Positions 26,402-35,004 of a stretch of DNA of 64,000 nt are shown piece after piece. This stretch comes from Nitratireductor pacificus pht-3B. GTDB lineage: Bacteria > Pseudomonadota > Alphaproteobacteria > Rhizobiales > Rhizobiaceae. The translations under genes and the position numbers were made by a program. The DNA lies in NCBI RefSeq assembly GCF_000300335.1, contig NZ_AMRM01000016.1, positions 1-64,000 on the forward strand. Reading direction: 5' to 3'. The notes under the pieces are model-generated. The model had not been told where the DNA came from and did no database searches. It saw nothing but the letters and a program-made list of their open reading frames with translations. Within the stretch, counting starts at the first letter, position 1; each line of letters starts with the position of its first letter.

Positions 26402-27913
26402 TCAGTCCGCCGCGGCGGCGATGCGGCGGCGCCATTCGGCGGGACCGAGGCGGTGGACCGACTGGCCGGCCGCATCGACGGCGACCGTCACCGGCATGTC
26501 CTCGACCGTGAACTCGTAGATCGCTTCCATCCCGAGATCCTCGAAGGCGACGCGCCGGGCCTGGCGGATCGCCTGCGAGACGAGTACCGCCGAGCCGCCC
26601 ACCGCGATCAGATAGGCCGCGCGGTGGCGGGCGATGGCGTCGATCGCCTCCTGGCCGCGCTCGGCCTTGCCGATCATCGCGATCAGCCCGGTTTCGGCCA
26701 GCATCATCTCGGTGAACTTGTCCATGCGCGTGGCCGTGGTCGGTCCGGCGGGACCCACCGCCTCGTCGCCGACGGCATCGACAGGACCGACATAGTAGAT
26801 CACGCGCCCGGTGAAATCGACGGGCAGGGGCTCGCCCCGCGCCTTCATGTCGGCGATCCGCTTGTGCGCGGCATCGCGTCCGGTCAGGAGCCTGCCGCTG
26901 AGGAGCAGTTTCTCGCCGGGCCGCCAGCGGGCGATCTCCGCGCGCGTCAGTGTGTCGAGATCGACGCGCCGCGCCGTGTCCGCCGTGCGGTCGAGCGCGA
27001 TCTGAGGCCAGTCGGCGAGCGCGGGCGGCGTAAACGTCGCCGGACCGTCGCCATCAAGGGTGAAGGTGATGTGGCGGTTCGCGGCGCATTGCGGAATGAG
27101 GCCGACCGGCATGGATGCCGCATGGGTCGGATGTGTCCTCAGCTTGACGTCGACGACCGTCGTCAGCCCGCCCAGCCCCTGCGCGCCGATGCCGAGCGCA
27201 TTGATCCGCCGGTAGAGCTCGATGCGCAGCTCCTCTTCCTTCGAGGCGGGGCCGCGCTGCAACAGATCCTGCATGTCGATCGGCTCGAACAGGGCCTGCT
27301 TGGCCATCAGCATGGCCATGTCGGCGCTGCCGCCGACACCGAGACCGATCATGCCGGGCGGGCACCAGCCGGCGCCGAGCGCCTCGACGGTCCGCACCAC
27401 CCAGTCGGCGACGCTGTCGGAGGGGTTGAGCATGGCGAAGCGCGCCTTGTTCTCCGAACCGCCGCCCTTGGCCATCAGCGTGATCGTCACGCGATCGCCC
27501 GGCACCACCGATGTGTGGACCACCGCCGGCGTGTTGTCGCGCGTGTTGCCGCGCGAGAACAGGGGGTCGGCGACGATCGAGGCGCGCAGCGGGTTGCCGG
27601 CGTCGAGATAGGCGCGGCGCGCGCCCTCGTTGACCAGGTCCTCGATGCACGCCTTCGTCTCGACGCGCGCTTCGAGCCCGACCGCGACGAAGGCGTTGAC
27701 GACGCCGGTGTCCTGGCACATCGGCCGGTGACCGATGGCGGCCATGCGCGAATTGACGAGGATCTGCGCTATCGCCTCCTTCGCTGCCGTGCTTTCCTCG
27801 CGTTCGTAGGCGGCCGTCAGGTGCCGGATGTAGTCGGCTGGATGGTAGTAGGAGATGAATTGCAGGGCGTCGGCGACGCTCGCAACGAAATCATCTTCAC
27901 GTATGACGGCCAT
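26402..27913 (-). CDS. Class I fumarate hydratase ([4Fe-4S])
   Basis: This 503-residue enzyme hydrates fumarate to malate. The three cysteines expected to hold the iron-sulphur cluster are C66 (CQDTG), C184 (WCPPG) and C276 (QCAAN). The C-terminal Fumerase_C domain carries GPAGPTTATRMDKF. A dedicated fumarase beside an isomerase and a fumarylacetoacetase-type hydrolase fits a pathway that ends in fumarate, so it may pull the last step forward. It is 6 bases downstream of the isomerase gene, with GAGGGA before its ATG. Confidence 0.9.
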   Translation of the reverse strand: MAVIREDDFVASVADALQFISYYHPADYIRHLTAAYEREESTAAKEAIAQILVNSRMAAIGHRPMCQDTGVVNAFVAVGLEARVETKACIEDLVNEGARRAYLDAGNPLRASIVADPLFSRGNTRDNTPAVVHTSVVPGDRVTITLMAKGGGSENKARFAMLNPSDSVADWVVRTVEALGAGWCPPGMIGLGVGGSADMAMLMAKQALFEPIDMQDLLQRGPASKEEELRIELYRRINALGIGAQGLGGLTTVVDVKLRTHPTHAASMPVGLIPQCAANRHITFTLDGDGPATFTPPALADWPQIALDRTADTARRVDLDTLTRAEIARWRPGEKLLLSGRLLTGRDAAHKRIADMKARGEPLPVDFTGRVIYYVGPVDAVGDEAVGPAGPTTATRMDKFTEMMLAETGLIAMIGKAERGQEAIDAIARHRAAYLIAVGGSAVLVSQAIRQARRVAFEDLGMEAIYEFTVEDMPVTVAVDAAGQSVHRLGPAEWRRRIAAAAD

Positions 27914-27919
27914 GTTCCC

Positions 27920-28567
27920 TCATCCCTGTGCGTCTCCCTGCGCTTCCGGGCGGGCGGCGGCGAAGGCCGGCAGCGCGTCGCAGGCATCGGCGATCCGCGC
28001 GATGGTCGGAAAATCGTCGAGGGGACAGTCGAAGCGGCGTGCATTGTAGACCTGCGGCACGATGAAGGCGTCGGCCAGCGTCGGCGTGTCGCCGAGAACG
28101 CAATCGCCGGCTCGTCCCGACGCGGCAAGCAGCGCCTCCAGGCCGGCGAAGCCGGAGGCGATCCAGTGCCGGTACCACGCGAGCTTGCCGTCCTCGTCGA
28201 GACCCAGCGTGCCGGTGATGTGCTTCAGGACGCGCAGATTGTTGAGCGGATGGATCTCGCAGGCCACCGCGCTCATCACCGCCCGCACATAGGCGCGCTC
28301 CTCGAGGGTCTTCGGCAACAGCGCCGGCTCCGGGAAACGCTCTTCCAGATATTCGCAGATGGCGGTCGACTGGCTCAGCACCTGTCCGTCGATCTCCAGC
28401 GCCGGGACCAGTCCCTGCGGGTTGACGGCCTTGTAGGCCGGCTGGTGCTGTTCGCCGCCGCCGCGCAGCATGTGGACGTAGGCCGGTTCCCATTCGAGAC
28501 CCTTCAGTGCCAGCACGATGCGCACGCGATACGCGGCCGACGAGCGAAAATAGGTGTAGAGCTTCAC
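27920..28567 (-). CDS. Maleylpyruvate/maleylacetoacetate isomerase (zeta-class GST)
   Basis: This 215-residue zeta-class glutathione transferase performs the cis-trans isomerisation of the ring-cleavage product. The N-terminus MKLYTYFRSSAAYRVRIVLA carries the SSxxYRVRI active-site pattern (S9, S10). NPQGLVPAL and EIHPLNNLRVL closely resemble NagL, the maleylpyruvate isomerase of gentisate degradation. The start is the GTG at 28567, with AAGGA 8 bases upstream; a TTG two codons earlier is too close. It opens the leftward operon with fumarase. Maleylacetoacetate as substrate cannot be excluded. Confidence 0.87.
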   Translation of the reverse strand: MKLYTYFRSSAAYRVRIVLALKGLEWEPAYVHMLRGGGEQHQPAYKAVNPQGLVPALEIDGQVLSQSTAICEYLEERFPEPALLPKTLEERAYVRAVMSAVACEIHPLNNLRVLKHITGTLGLDEDGKLAWYRHWIASGFAGLEALLAASGRAGDCVLGDTPTLADAFIVPQVYNARRFDCPLDDFPTIARIADACDALPAFAAARPEAQGDAQG

Positions 28568-28617
28568 GATCAATATCCTTGTAACGGTTCCATTTCACGC
28601 ATCCATCAGACCCGCGC

Positions 28618-28637
28618 CAATCCTCATCGATGAGGAA
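28618..28637. promoter_or_regulatory. 20-bp regulator site, copy 2 (between isomerase and VOC operons)
   Basis: The minus strand reads TTCCTCATCGATGAGGATTG, identical over 20 bases to 24523-24542. It lies in the 131-base divergent spacer, 51 bases from the isomerase start and 62 from the VOC start, where one dimer could control both operons. Confidence 0.72.
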
Positions 28638-28698
28638 TGACCCCCGGCGATCGAGCACCGATAGTCGGCCAGCTGAGCAATCGCTGGAGGAAACCCTG

Positions 28699-29235
28699 AT
28701 GTCCACTATGGTTCCGATCAACGGGCTGCATCACTTCGCTTACCGCTGTCGCGACGCGGAGGAAACCCGTCATTTCTACGAGGACATCCTCAACCTGCCG
28801 CTGGTCCATATCGTGCGCGCCGAGACGGTGCCGAGCACCGGCGAGTTCTGTCCCTTCGTCCATCTGTTCTTCCAGATGCGTGACGGGTCGCACATCGCCT
28901 TTTTCGACCTCGGCGACAACGTCAAGGCGGAGCCTTCGGCCAACACGCCCGCATGGGTCAATCATCTCGCTCTGGCGGTCGGCTCGCTGGACGAGCTGCA
29001 CGACGCGAAGGCGCGTCTTGAAGCCGCCGGCATCCCGATCCTCGGCGTCACCGACCACCACTTCATCCACTCGATCTATTTCTTCGATCCGAACGGCATC
29101 CGCCTGGAGCTGACCACGGATATCGGCCTCACCGAGTACAAGTCCGAAAAGCTGCGCTCGGCGCATGACGAACTGGCCGCGTGGACGCAGGAGAAGCAGG
29201 AACGCCTGCGCCAGGCCGCCGCTTCCGGCGCGTGA
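28699..29235 (+). CDS. VOC superfamily protein, candidate ring-cleavage dioxygenase
   Basis: This 178-residue protein has two vicinal-oxygen-chelate modules. Possible metal ligands are H12, H54, H88 and E136; H88, H123 and E136 could form a 2-His-1-carboxylate site as in type I extradiol dioxygenases. The pattern HSIYFFDPNGIRLEL (residues 123-137) is the usual second-module signature. GGAGG is 8 bases before the ATG. It heads an eight-gene operon that has an isomerase and hydrolase for ring-cleavage products but no recognisable cupin dioxygenase, so it might do that step. A glyoxalase or lyase role is equally possible on sequence alone. Confidence 0.7.
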   Translation: MSTMVPINGLHHFAYRCRDAEETRHFYEDILNLPLVHIVRAETVPSTGEFCPFVHLFFQMRDGSHIAFFDLGDNVKAEPSANTPAWVNHLALAVGSLDELHDAKARLEAAGIPILGVTDHHFIHSIYFFDPNGIRLELTTDIGLTEYKSEKLRSAHDELAAWTQEKQERLRQAAASGA

Positions 29236-29239
29236 AACG

Positions 29240-30211
29240 ATGTTGAGGGTCGCGGTTCTCGGGGCAGGCGCCATCGGCGGTGTCATTGCGGCGCGCATGG
29301 CGCTCGCGGGGCACGCGACCACGGTCGTCGCGCGCGGTGCGCATCTGCAGGCCATCGAGGCGACCGGCCTCCGGTTCCGCGAGGGGGATCGCGACATCCT
29401 TCTGGAGGTCGCCACGGCGCGCGACGCCGCCGCCATCGGCGATGCGGACCTCCTGTTCATCTGCGTCAAGGCACATGACTTCGAGGCGGCGACCCGCGCG
29501 CTCGACCCGGCCCTGCTCGGCAGCGCCATCGTCGTCCCCGTGCTCAACGGCCTTCCGTGGTGGTATCGGCCGCCCGGGCAGGCGGCCCCGCTCCGGGCGA
29601 CGGATCCGGATGCCGTGCTCGCCGCCCGGTTTTCGGAAGCGACCATGGTGGCTGCGGTGGCCCATTTCGCCGCCGATGTGCCTGAGCCCGGCACCGTGCG
29701 GCAGACCGCCGCCGGCCGGCTGGTGCTCGGTGCGCTCGACGGCTGCGGGGAGGCCATCGCCGCGGTGCGTGACGCGTTCCGGGGGGAGGGGCTGGAGATC
29801 GTCGTGGCGACCGACATCGCGCGCGAAATCTGGATCAAGCTTGCCGGCAACGTCGCCTTCAACCCGGTCTCCGCGCTGACCGGGGCCACGATGGCGGAGA
29901 TCTGCGCCAACGCGGACCTTCTCGCCATCGTCCGCCGGGCGATGAGCGAATGCATGGAGACCGGAACACGGTGCGGGATCACCTTTCCGCTCAGCCCCAA
30001 CGAACGGATCGAGATGGCGCGGGCCATCGGCGGATCGAAGCTCTCCATGCTTCAGGACATCGAACGCGGCCGGCCCATCGAAGCCGACGCGATCATCGGC
30101 GCCGTCGCCGAGATCGGCCGGCTGAAAAGGGTGCCGACGCCCACAATCGACATGCTGCAGGCGCTCGTCGGAGAACGTGCGCTGCGCGCTCACTCAGGGA
30201 GACAAACATGA
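29240..30211 (+). CDS. Ketopantoate reductase family protein (ApbA/PanE-like)
   Basis: This 323-residue NADPH-dependent oxidoreductase has the dinucleotide motif VLGAGAIGG (residues 6-14). Catalytic lysine candidates are in ICVKAHDF, with a second in IWIKLAGNVAFNP, where the Lys-Asn-Asn-type pattern of 2-dehydropantoate 2-reductases is recognisable. Given its place between the VOC and aldolase genes it probably reduces a 2-oxo or 3-oxo intermediate rather than ketopantoate. Its stop overlaps the aldolase start as ATGA. Confidence 0.82.
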   Translation: MLRVAVLGAGAIGGVIAARMALAGHATTVVARGAHLQAIEATGLRFREGDRDILLEVATARDAAAIGDADLLFICVKAHDFEAATRALDPALLGSAIVVPVLNGLPWWYRPPGQAAPLRATDPDAVLAARFSEATMVAAVAHFAADVPEPGTVRQTAAGRLVLGALDGCGEAIAAVRDAFRGEGLEIVVATDIAREIWIKLAGNVAFNPVSALTGATMAEICANADLLAIVRRAMSECMETGTRCGITFPLSPNERIEMARAIGGSKLSMLQDIERGRPIEADAIIGAVAEIGRLKRVPTPTIDMLQALVGERALRAHSGRQT

Positions 30212-30996
30212 ACCTGGCGCAACAGGCGGCCGCCGTGCCGCCCCAATGGTGCACGGCCGAGGAGTGGGAGCTGCGTTGCCAGCTCGCGGCGACCTACCAC
30301 GTGTTCGACCATTTCGGCTGGATCGAATCGATCTTCAACCACATCACCGTTCGCGTGCCCGGCCCGGAAAAACACTATCTGATCAACCCGTTCGGCCTGA
30401 ACTACAACGAGGTCACGGCGTCGAACCTGATCAAGGTGGACCTCGACGGCAGGGCGCAATCGCCGACCGATCACCCGGTCAACCGGGCGGGGTTCATCAT
30501 CCATTCGGCTGTCCATGCGGCGCGCGGCGACGCCCATTGCATCATCCACACCCACACGGATGCCGGGATCGCGGTCTCCTGCCTTGAGGACGGCATCTCG
30601 CATGACAATTTCTACGGCGCGCAGCTGCACGGGCGCGTCGCCTATCATGATTTCGAGGGCATCACCGTCCATGCGGGGGAACAGCCGCGCCTCGTGGAGA
30701 GCCTGGGCGACAAGGCGGTCATGGTGCTGCGCAATCACGGCCTGCTGATCGTCGAGGAGAACCTGCCGAAGGCATTCTGGCTTGCCTGGACGCTGCAGCG
30801 CGCCTGCGAGATCCAGTGCGCCAGCCAGTCGCTGTCCGGCGCTTCGCTGCCGCTTTCGGAAGCCGTCCGCGCCGCTTCGGCGCATGACGGCGAGCATTTC
30901 GATCCCGACGGAAGGCTTGGCCAGAAGATGCTCGACGCCGCCGTCCGGCGGATGGAGATGGCGCGCGCCGGTCTCAGCATCGATTTCAGGGCATAG
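30208..30996 (+). CDS. Class II aldolase/adducin family protein
   Basis: The 262-residue protein has the zinc ligands H114 and H116 (IIHTHTDAG) and H177 (LRNHG), as in fuculose-1-phosphate-type aldolases. It probably cleaves or decarboxylates a hydroxy-oxo acid. Members without a phosphate-binding site are often named decarboxylases in aromatic pathways, for example 3,4-dihydroxyphthalate decarboxylase. It starts within the previous gene's stop codon and is 12 bases from the flavin monooxygenase, so it is a true operon member. Confidence 0.83.
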   Translation: MNLAQQAAAVPPQWCTAEEWELRCQLAATYHVFDHFGWIESIFNHITVRVPGPEKHYLINPFGLNYNEVTASNLIKVDLDGRAQSPTDHPVNRAGFIIHSAVHAARGDAHCIIHTHTDAGIAVSCLEDGISHDNFYGAQLHGRVAYHDFEGITVHAGEQPRLVESLGDKAVMVLRNHGLLIVEENLPKAFWLAWTLQRACEIQCASQSLSGASLPLSEAVRAASAHDGEHFDPDGRLGQKMLDAAVRRMEMARAGLSIDFRA

Positions 30997-31008
30997 GAGC
31001 GGGATCGG

Positions 31009-32694
31009 ATGGCGATGCATGCCTCTACCCTTCGCTGGACGCCGAGCGGCTACGAACTGCCGAGCTTCGCGGCGGTGACGCCGCCCCATGTGGCGGACGG
31101 AAGCGTCGAGAAGGCGCGGCTCGTGATCGTCGGCGGTGGCCTGACGGGCCTGACGCTGGCGGCGGACCTGGCGGGCCGCGGCATTAAGGCCGTGCTGCTC
31201 GACGACGACAACACGGTCGGCGTGCGCGGCGCGTCCTCGCGCGGCATGGTCTGGGCGCAGAAATCGCTGGAGATCATGGACCGGATCGGCGTCGTCGACC
31301 GGATGGTCGAGAAGGGCGTGACCTGGTCGGTCGGGCGCACCATGTCGGGCGAGGAGGCCGTCTACAGCTTCAACCGGGCCGACGGCAATGCGTCGCGACA
31401 GCCGCCTTTCGTCAACCTTCAGCAATTCTATCTCGAATGGTTCCTCGTGGAGCGCCTCGAGGCGCTGGGCAAGGTGGATCTGCGCTGGAACAATGCCGTC
31501 ACCGGCATTCGCGCCGGCGAGAACAGCGTCTTCCTGACGGTCGGGACCGAGGCCGGCGCCTACGAGATCGAGGCGGAGTGGGTGGTCGACGCGACCGGCG
31601 CCAACAGCCGGCTGCGCGAGGCGCTGGGGGTTGCCGCCGACGTTTCGCGCCATGTGGACCGCTGGTGCATCTGCGATGCGCGCTGCACGGATCTCGACCG
31701 CCCCGAGCGCTGGACCTGGGTCGATGCGCCGTTCAACGGCGGCCGTGCCGTCTGGCAGCACATGATGGCCGACAATGTCTGGCGCCTCGACTACCAGCTC
31801 GACCCGGACGGCGATCCCGACGAGGTGGCGCGCCCCGAGATCGCCGCCGAGCGGGTGCGGGCGCATCTCGGTCCCGATGTGGATTTCGAGCTGGTCTGGG
31901 TCGGGCCATGGGCCTACCGCATGCAGCTTCTCGACCGTTTTCGGGCGGGGCGGGTGCTGTTTGCCGGCGATGCGGCGCATGTGATGAGCCCGTTCGGCGC
32001 AAGGGGCGGCAATTCCGGCATCCAGGATGCCGAGAATCTCGGCTGGAAGCTGGCGCTTGTGCTGCAGGGTCTCGCGCCGCACGCGCTGCTCGACACCTAT
32101 GATGCGGAGCGCCGCGCCGCCGCCGCGGAGAACATCCGCGTCACCTCGCGGACGGCGCGGTTCCTGGCGCCGCAGAGCGATTTCGAGCGACGGCTGCGCA
32201 AGGCGCTGCTCGAACTGGCGCATGAACACGCCTTCGCGCGGGGCATCGTCAACACCGGCCGCCTGTCGGTCGCCAGCGACTATGCGCCGTCGGCGATCAT
32301 CGACGAGGGCGGCGGCTTCTGCCTTGGCAATCTCCCTCTGCGGGGCGATGGCGGGACGGAAACATCGCTGAACGGGATCATGGCCGCGCTCGGCACGGCG
32401 GCGCTCGGCCTCTATGTGCCGAAACCCGGTCTCGACCCCATGCGGGCCGTCATCAGCGGCATCGGCGGCGAGGGCCTGCCCTATGTCGCGCGCACGCTCG
32501 ATATCGGGCAGGGGGCGGAGCGCTGCGGCTTCACGGACGCGGGCGGGCACCTGCAGGCCGCCACCGGCGCCGCGCCGGGCGACTTCATCGTCGTGCGGCC
32601 GGACCTCTACTGCACCGCGATCATCCACGACGCGACCGCCGCCGCCGCCGAGGCCGCCCTGGCGCGCAGCGTCGGCTTCGGGAGCCTGGCATGA
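31009..32694 (+). CDS. FAD-dependent aromatic hydroxylase (class A flavin monooxygenase)
   Basis: This 561-residue flavoprotein hydroxylates an aromatic ring with NAD(P)H and O2. The FAD motif GGGLTG is at 42-47. The GD motif is FAGDAAHVMSPFGARGGNSG with D321. A C-terminal thioredoxin-like region covers about 430-555, as in MhpA and the phenol 2-monooxygenase group. It is longer than 3-hydroxybenzoate 6-hydroxylase (about 400 residues). The product is expected to be a catechol or hydroquinone type compound for ring cleavage. GGAG precedes the start and its stop overlaps the DUF2783 gene. Confidence 0.87.
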   Translation: MAMHASTLRWTPSGYELPSFAAVTPPHVADGSVEKARLVIVGGGLTGLTLAADLAGRGIKAVLLDDDNTVGVRGASSRGMVWAQKSLEIMDRIGVVDRMVEKGVTWSVGRTMSGEEAVYSFNRADGNASRQPPFVNLQQFYLEWFLVERLEALGKVDLRWNNAVTGIRAGENSVFLTVGTEAGAYEIEAEWVVDATGANSRLREALGVAADVSRHVDRWCICDARCTDLDRPERWTWVDAPFNGGRAVWQHMMADNVWRLDYQLDPDGDPDEVARPEIAAERVRAHLGPDVDFELVWVGPWAYRMQLLDRFRAGRVLFAGDAAHVMSPFGARGGNSGIQDAENLGWKLALVLQGLAPHALLDTYDAERRAAAAENIRVTSRTARFLAPQSDFERRLRKALLELAHEHAFARGIVNTGRLSVASDYAPSAIIDEGGGFCLGNLPLRGDGGTETSLNGIMAALGTAALGLYVPKPGLDPMRAVISGIGGEGLPYVARTLDIGQGAERCGFTDAGGHLQAATGAAPGDFIVVRPDLYCTAIIHDATAAAAEAALARSVGFGSLA

Positions 32695-32894
32695 AACTCG
32701 ATCCTTCCATCGACGACCCGGACGCCTTCTACGCCGCGCTTGTGGCGGCCAATGAAGGCCTCGCGGACGATCAATCCAACCATCTGATCCTGCGCCTCGT
32801 CTTCCTCCTCGCCAACCAGGTGGGAGACACCGCCGTGATCAATGCCTGCGTCGCGGAAGCGGCGAAACCCTTTGAAATGGAGAATGCGCGATGA
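32691..32894 (+). CDS. DUF2783 family small protein
   Basis: This 67-residue soluble protein begins MKLDPSIDDPDAFYAALVAA and contains DDQSNHLILRLVFLLANQVGD, the DUF2783 pattern. Function is unknown. In other genomes I recall the family next to flavin monooxygenases and MBL-fold proteins, exactly as here, where it overlaps both neighbours by 4 bases (ATGA at 32691-32694 and 32891-32894). A stoichiometric partner of the monooxygenase is a reasonable guess. Confidence 0.8.
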   Translation: MKLDPSIDDPDAFYAALVAANEGLADDQSNHLILRLVFLLANQVGDTAVINACVAEAAKPFEMENAR

Positions 32895-33841
32895 GCGAAG
32901 CCTTTGCTTCCGTGACCGACATGGCCGAACAGAAACCCCAGGCCGTGGAGCTTGGGCCGAACGTCTACGGCTATTGCAGCGCGCATGATCCCAATTGCGG
33001 CTTCATCGTCGGCGACGAGGCGGTCATCGCCATCGACGCGCGCGCCACGCCGGCGCTCGCCCGCGAGATGATCGCGGACATCCGCACGGTGACCGACCGG
33101 CCGATCAAGTATCTCTTCATGACCCATTATCACGCCGTGCGGGCGCTCGGCGCCTCGGCCTTCGAGGCGGACCTGATCTTCTCGTCGCTCGGCACGCTGC
33201 AATTGTTGCGCGAGCGGGGGCAGGCGGACATGGATTCCGAGATCGGCCGCTTCCCGCGCCTGTTCAAGGGCCGCGAGGAAATCCCCGGCCTGACCATGCC
33301 GCATGCGAGCTTCGAGCGGGAGTTCACCTTCTGGCTCGGCGGTCGCGAGATCCGCTTCCAGCATCTCGGGCGGGCGCACACGCGCGGCGACACGATCTGC
33401 CATGTGCCGGATGCCGGCGTCGTCTTCGCCGGCGACATCGTCGAGAACCATTGCGGCGTCTATATGGGCGATGGCTATCTCGGCGACTGGCTGGAGACGC
33501 TGGAGCGGCTGAGGGCTGTGGATGCGGTGGCGGCGGTTCCCGGCCGCGGCGCGCCGATGCAGTCGCGCCAGGCCATCACCGAGGCGATCGATTCCACCAA
33601 GGACTTCATCGCCACCATCCTCAATGCGGTGCGCCACGGTCTCAGCCGGGGCCATGGCCTGAAGGGCTGCTACGAGATCGCCAAGGAGCATTGCGATCCG
33701 CGCTTCGGCGACTGGCCGATCTACCAACACGTGCTGGCCTTCGACACGGCGCGCGCCTTCGACGAATTGCGCGGCATGGAGCATCCGCAGATCTGGACCG
33801 ACGAGCGCGACCAGGCGCTCTGGAAGACCATACACGCCTAA
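32891..33841 (+). CDS. MBL-fold protein with altered metal motif
   Basis: This 316-residue protein has the metallo-beta-lactamase fold. The canonical HxHxDH is replaced by H79-Y80-H81-A82-V83-R84, so the Asp-His ligands of the second metal site are missing. A later histidine (GRAHTRGD) and GDIVEN aspartate remain, enough for one metal. This altered motif seems characteristic of MBL proteins in flavin-monooxygenase/DUF2783 clusters. It may hydrolyse a lactone or thioester with one metal ion. It is translationally coupled to DUF2783 and followed by the TRAP binding protein. Confidence 0.83.
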   Translation: MSEAFASVTDMAEQKPQAVELGPNVYGYCSAHDPNCGFIVGDEAVIAIDARATPALAREMIADIRTVTDRPIKYLFMTHYHAVRALGASAFEADLIFSSLGTLQLLRERGQADMDSEIGRFPRLFKGREEIPGLTMPHASFEREFTFWLGGREIRFQHLGRAHTRGDTICHVPDAGVVFAGDIVENHCGVYMGDGYLGDWLETLERLRAVDAVAAVPGRGAPMQSRQAITEAIDSTKDFIATILNAVRHGLSRGHGLKGCYEIAKEHCDPRFGDWPIYQHVLAFDTARAFDELRGMEHPQIWTDERDQALWKTIHA

Positions 33842-33891
33842 CGACATCGCGGCCCGGCAGGCGGACCGCGCAACAAGCCTGGGAGGAAAGC

Positions 33892-34920
33892 ATGAACAGA
33901 CGTGAACTCTTGAAGCTCGCCGCGGCGGTGCCCGCAGCCGCCGCGCTGCCCTATGCCGCCAGCGCCGAGACGATGCTGCGCATGTCGAGCTGGCTGCCGC
34001 CGCAGCACGTGCTGCACAAGGATGTGATGCAGGTCTGGGCCAAGGAGGTCGCCGAGGCGAGCGGCGGAAGACTGCGCATCAACACGCTGCCGAAACCGGT
34101 CGCCGCACCGCCCGGAACCTTCGATGCGGTCGCCGACGGCATCGTCGAGGTCGCCTTCAACGTGCATGGCTACACGCCGGGCCGGTTCCTGCTCACCAAT
34201 GTCGCGGAGTTCCCCGGCGTCGGCGACAGCGCCGAAGCCGCCTCGGTGGCCTATCAGCGGGTCTTCGACAAACACATGGCGCAGCATGGCGAACATGGCG
34301 ACCTGAAGGTTCTGGCGGTGTTCGCCAACGGCCCGGGACACATCTTCAACAGCAAGCGCCCGATCGCGAAGGTCGAGGAGCTGCAGGACCTGCGCATTCG
34401 CGTCGGCGGCGGCATGGTCAACGAGATCGCCAACCAGCTCGGCGTCTCGGCGGTCCTGAAGCCGGCCAGCGAATCCTACGAGCTGATGAGTGCCGGCATC
34501 GTCGACGGGTTGTTCTTCCCGGTGGAGCCGATCATCACGTTCAAGCTCGACAAGCTGGTGCGCTACGGCACGATCGTTCCCGGCGGTCTGTACAATACGA
34601 GCTGGGCCGTGGTGATGAACAAGGCGGCCTTCGACAAGCTCGCCCCCGAGGACCAGGAGGCGATCGAGAAGGTGTCCGGCGAACACCTGGCCCGCATGGC
34701 CGGCAAGGCGCAGGACAAGAACGACAAGCATGCGCTCGAGCTGGTTCATGCAGCGGGCATCGAGATGATCACTGCCGACGAAGCCTTCATGGCGCAGATC
34801 GCCGAGCGCAACATGCCGCTCCAGGAAGCCTGGCTGAAGAAGGTCGCGGAGCGCGGCGTCGATGGCGCGCAGCTCCTGAAAGCCTGGGGCGAGGAACTCG
34901 CTGCCGCCAGCAACGGCTAG
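33892..34920 (+). CDS. TRAP transporter substrate-binding protein DctP (system 1)
   Basis: This 342-residue periplasmic solute receptor has a Tat-like signal MNRRELLKLAAAVPAAAALP ending near ASA. The mature part has LRMSSWLPPQHVLHKDVMQV, VHGYTPGRF and PGGLYNTSWAVVMNKAAFD, features of DctP proteins for bulky carboxylates. It is clearly paralogous to the binding protein at 56676. No permease genes are adjacent; dctQM at 24599-26369 is the obvious partner, and both units lie near copies of the same 20-bp site. GGGAGG precedes the ATG. Confidence 0.88.
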   Translation: MNRRELLKLAAAVPAAAALPYAASAETMLRMSSWLPPQHVLHKDVMQVWAKEVAEASGGRLRINTLPKPVAAPPGTFDAVADGIVEVAFNVHGYTPGRFLLTNVAEFPGVGDSAEAASVAYQRVFDKHMAQHGEHGDLKVLAVFANGPGHIFNSKRPIAKVEELQDLRIRVGGGMVNEIANQLGVSAVLKPASESYELMSAGIVDGLFFPVEPIITFKLDKLVRYGTIVPGGLYNTSWAVVMNKAAFDKLAPEDQEAIEKVSGEHLARMAGKAQDKNDKHALELVHAAGIEMITADEAFMAQIAERNMPLQEAWLKKVAERGVDGAQLLKAWGEELAAASNG

Positions 34921-34938
34921 AGCATCGGACCGAAAGGC

Positions 34939-34964
34939 GGGCGGCGTCGGAGACGGCGCCGCCC
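34939..34964 (+). repeat. Hairpin after the TRAP binding-protein gene
   Basis: GGGCGGCG (34939-34946) pairs with CGCCGCCC (34957-34964) around a 10-base loop. No T-tract follows and the operon seems to continue into the hydrolase gene, so a message-stabilising or attenuating role is more likely than full termination. Confidence 0.45.
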
Positions 34965-35004
34965 GACTGCAGATTTCTCGCATTCACCAAGGAGCATCCC
35001 GTTC

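Noticed and set aside
30190-32628. 812-residue minus-strand open frame opposite the aldolase and monooxygenase genes
   Set aside because: It is the reverse-strand shadow of two well-supported enzymes, with no domain of its own.
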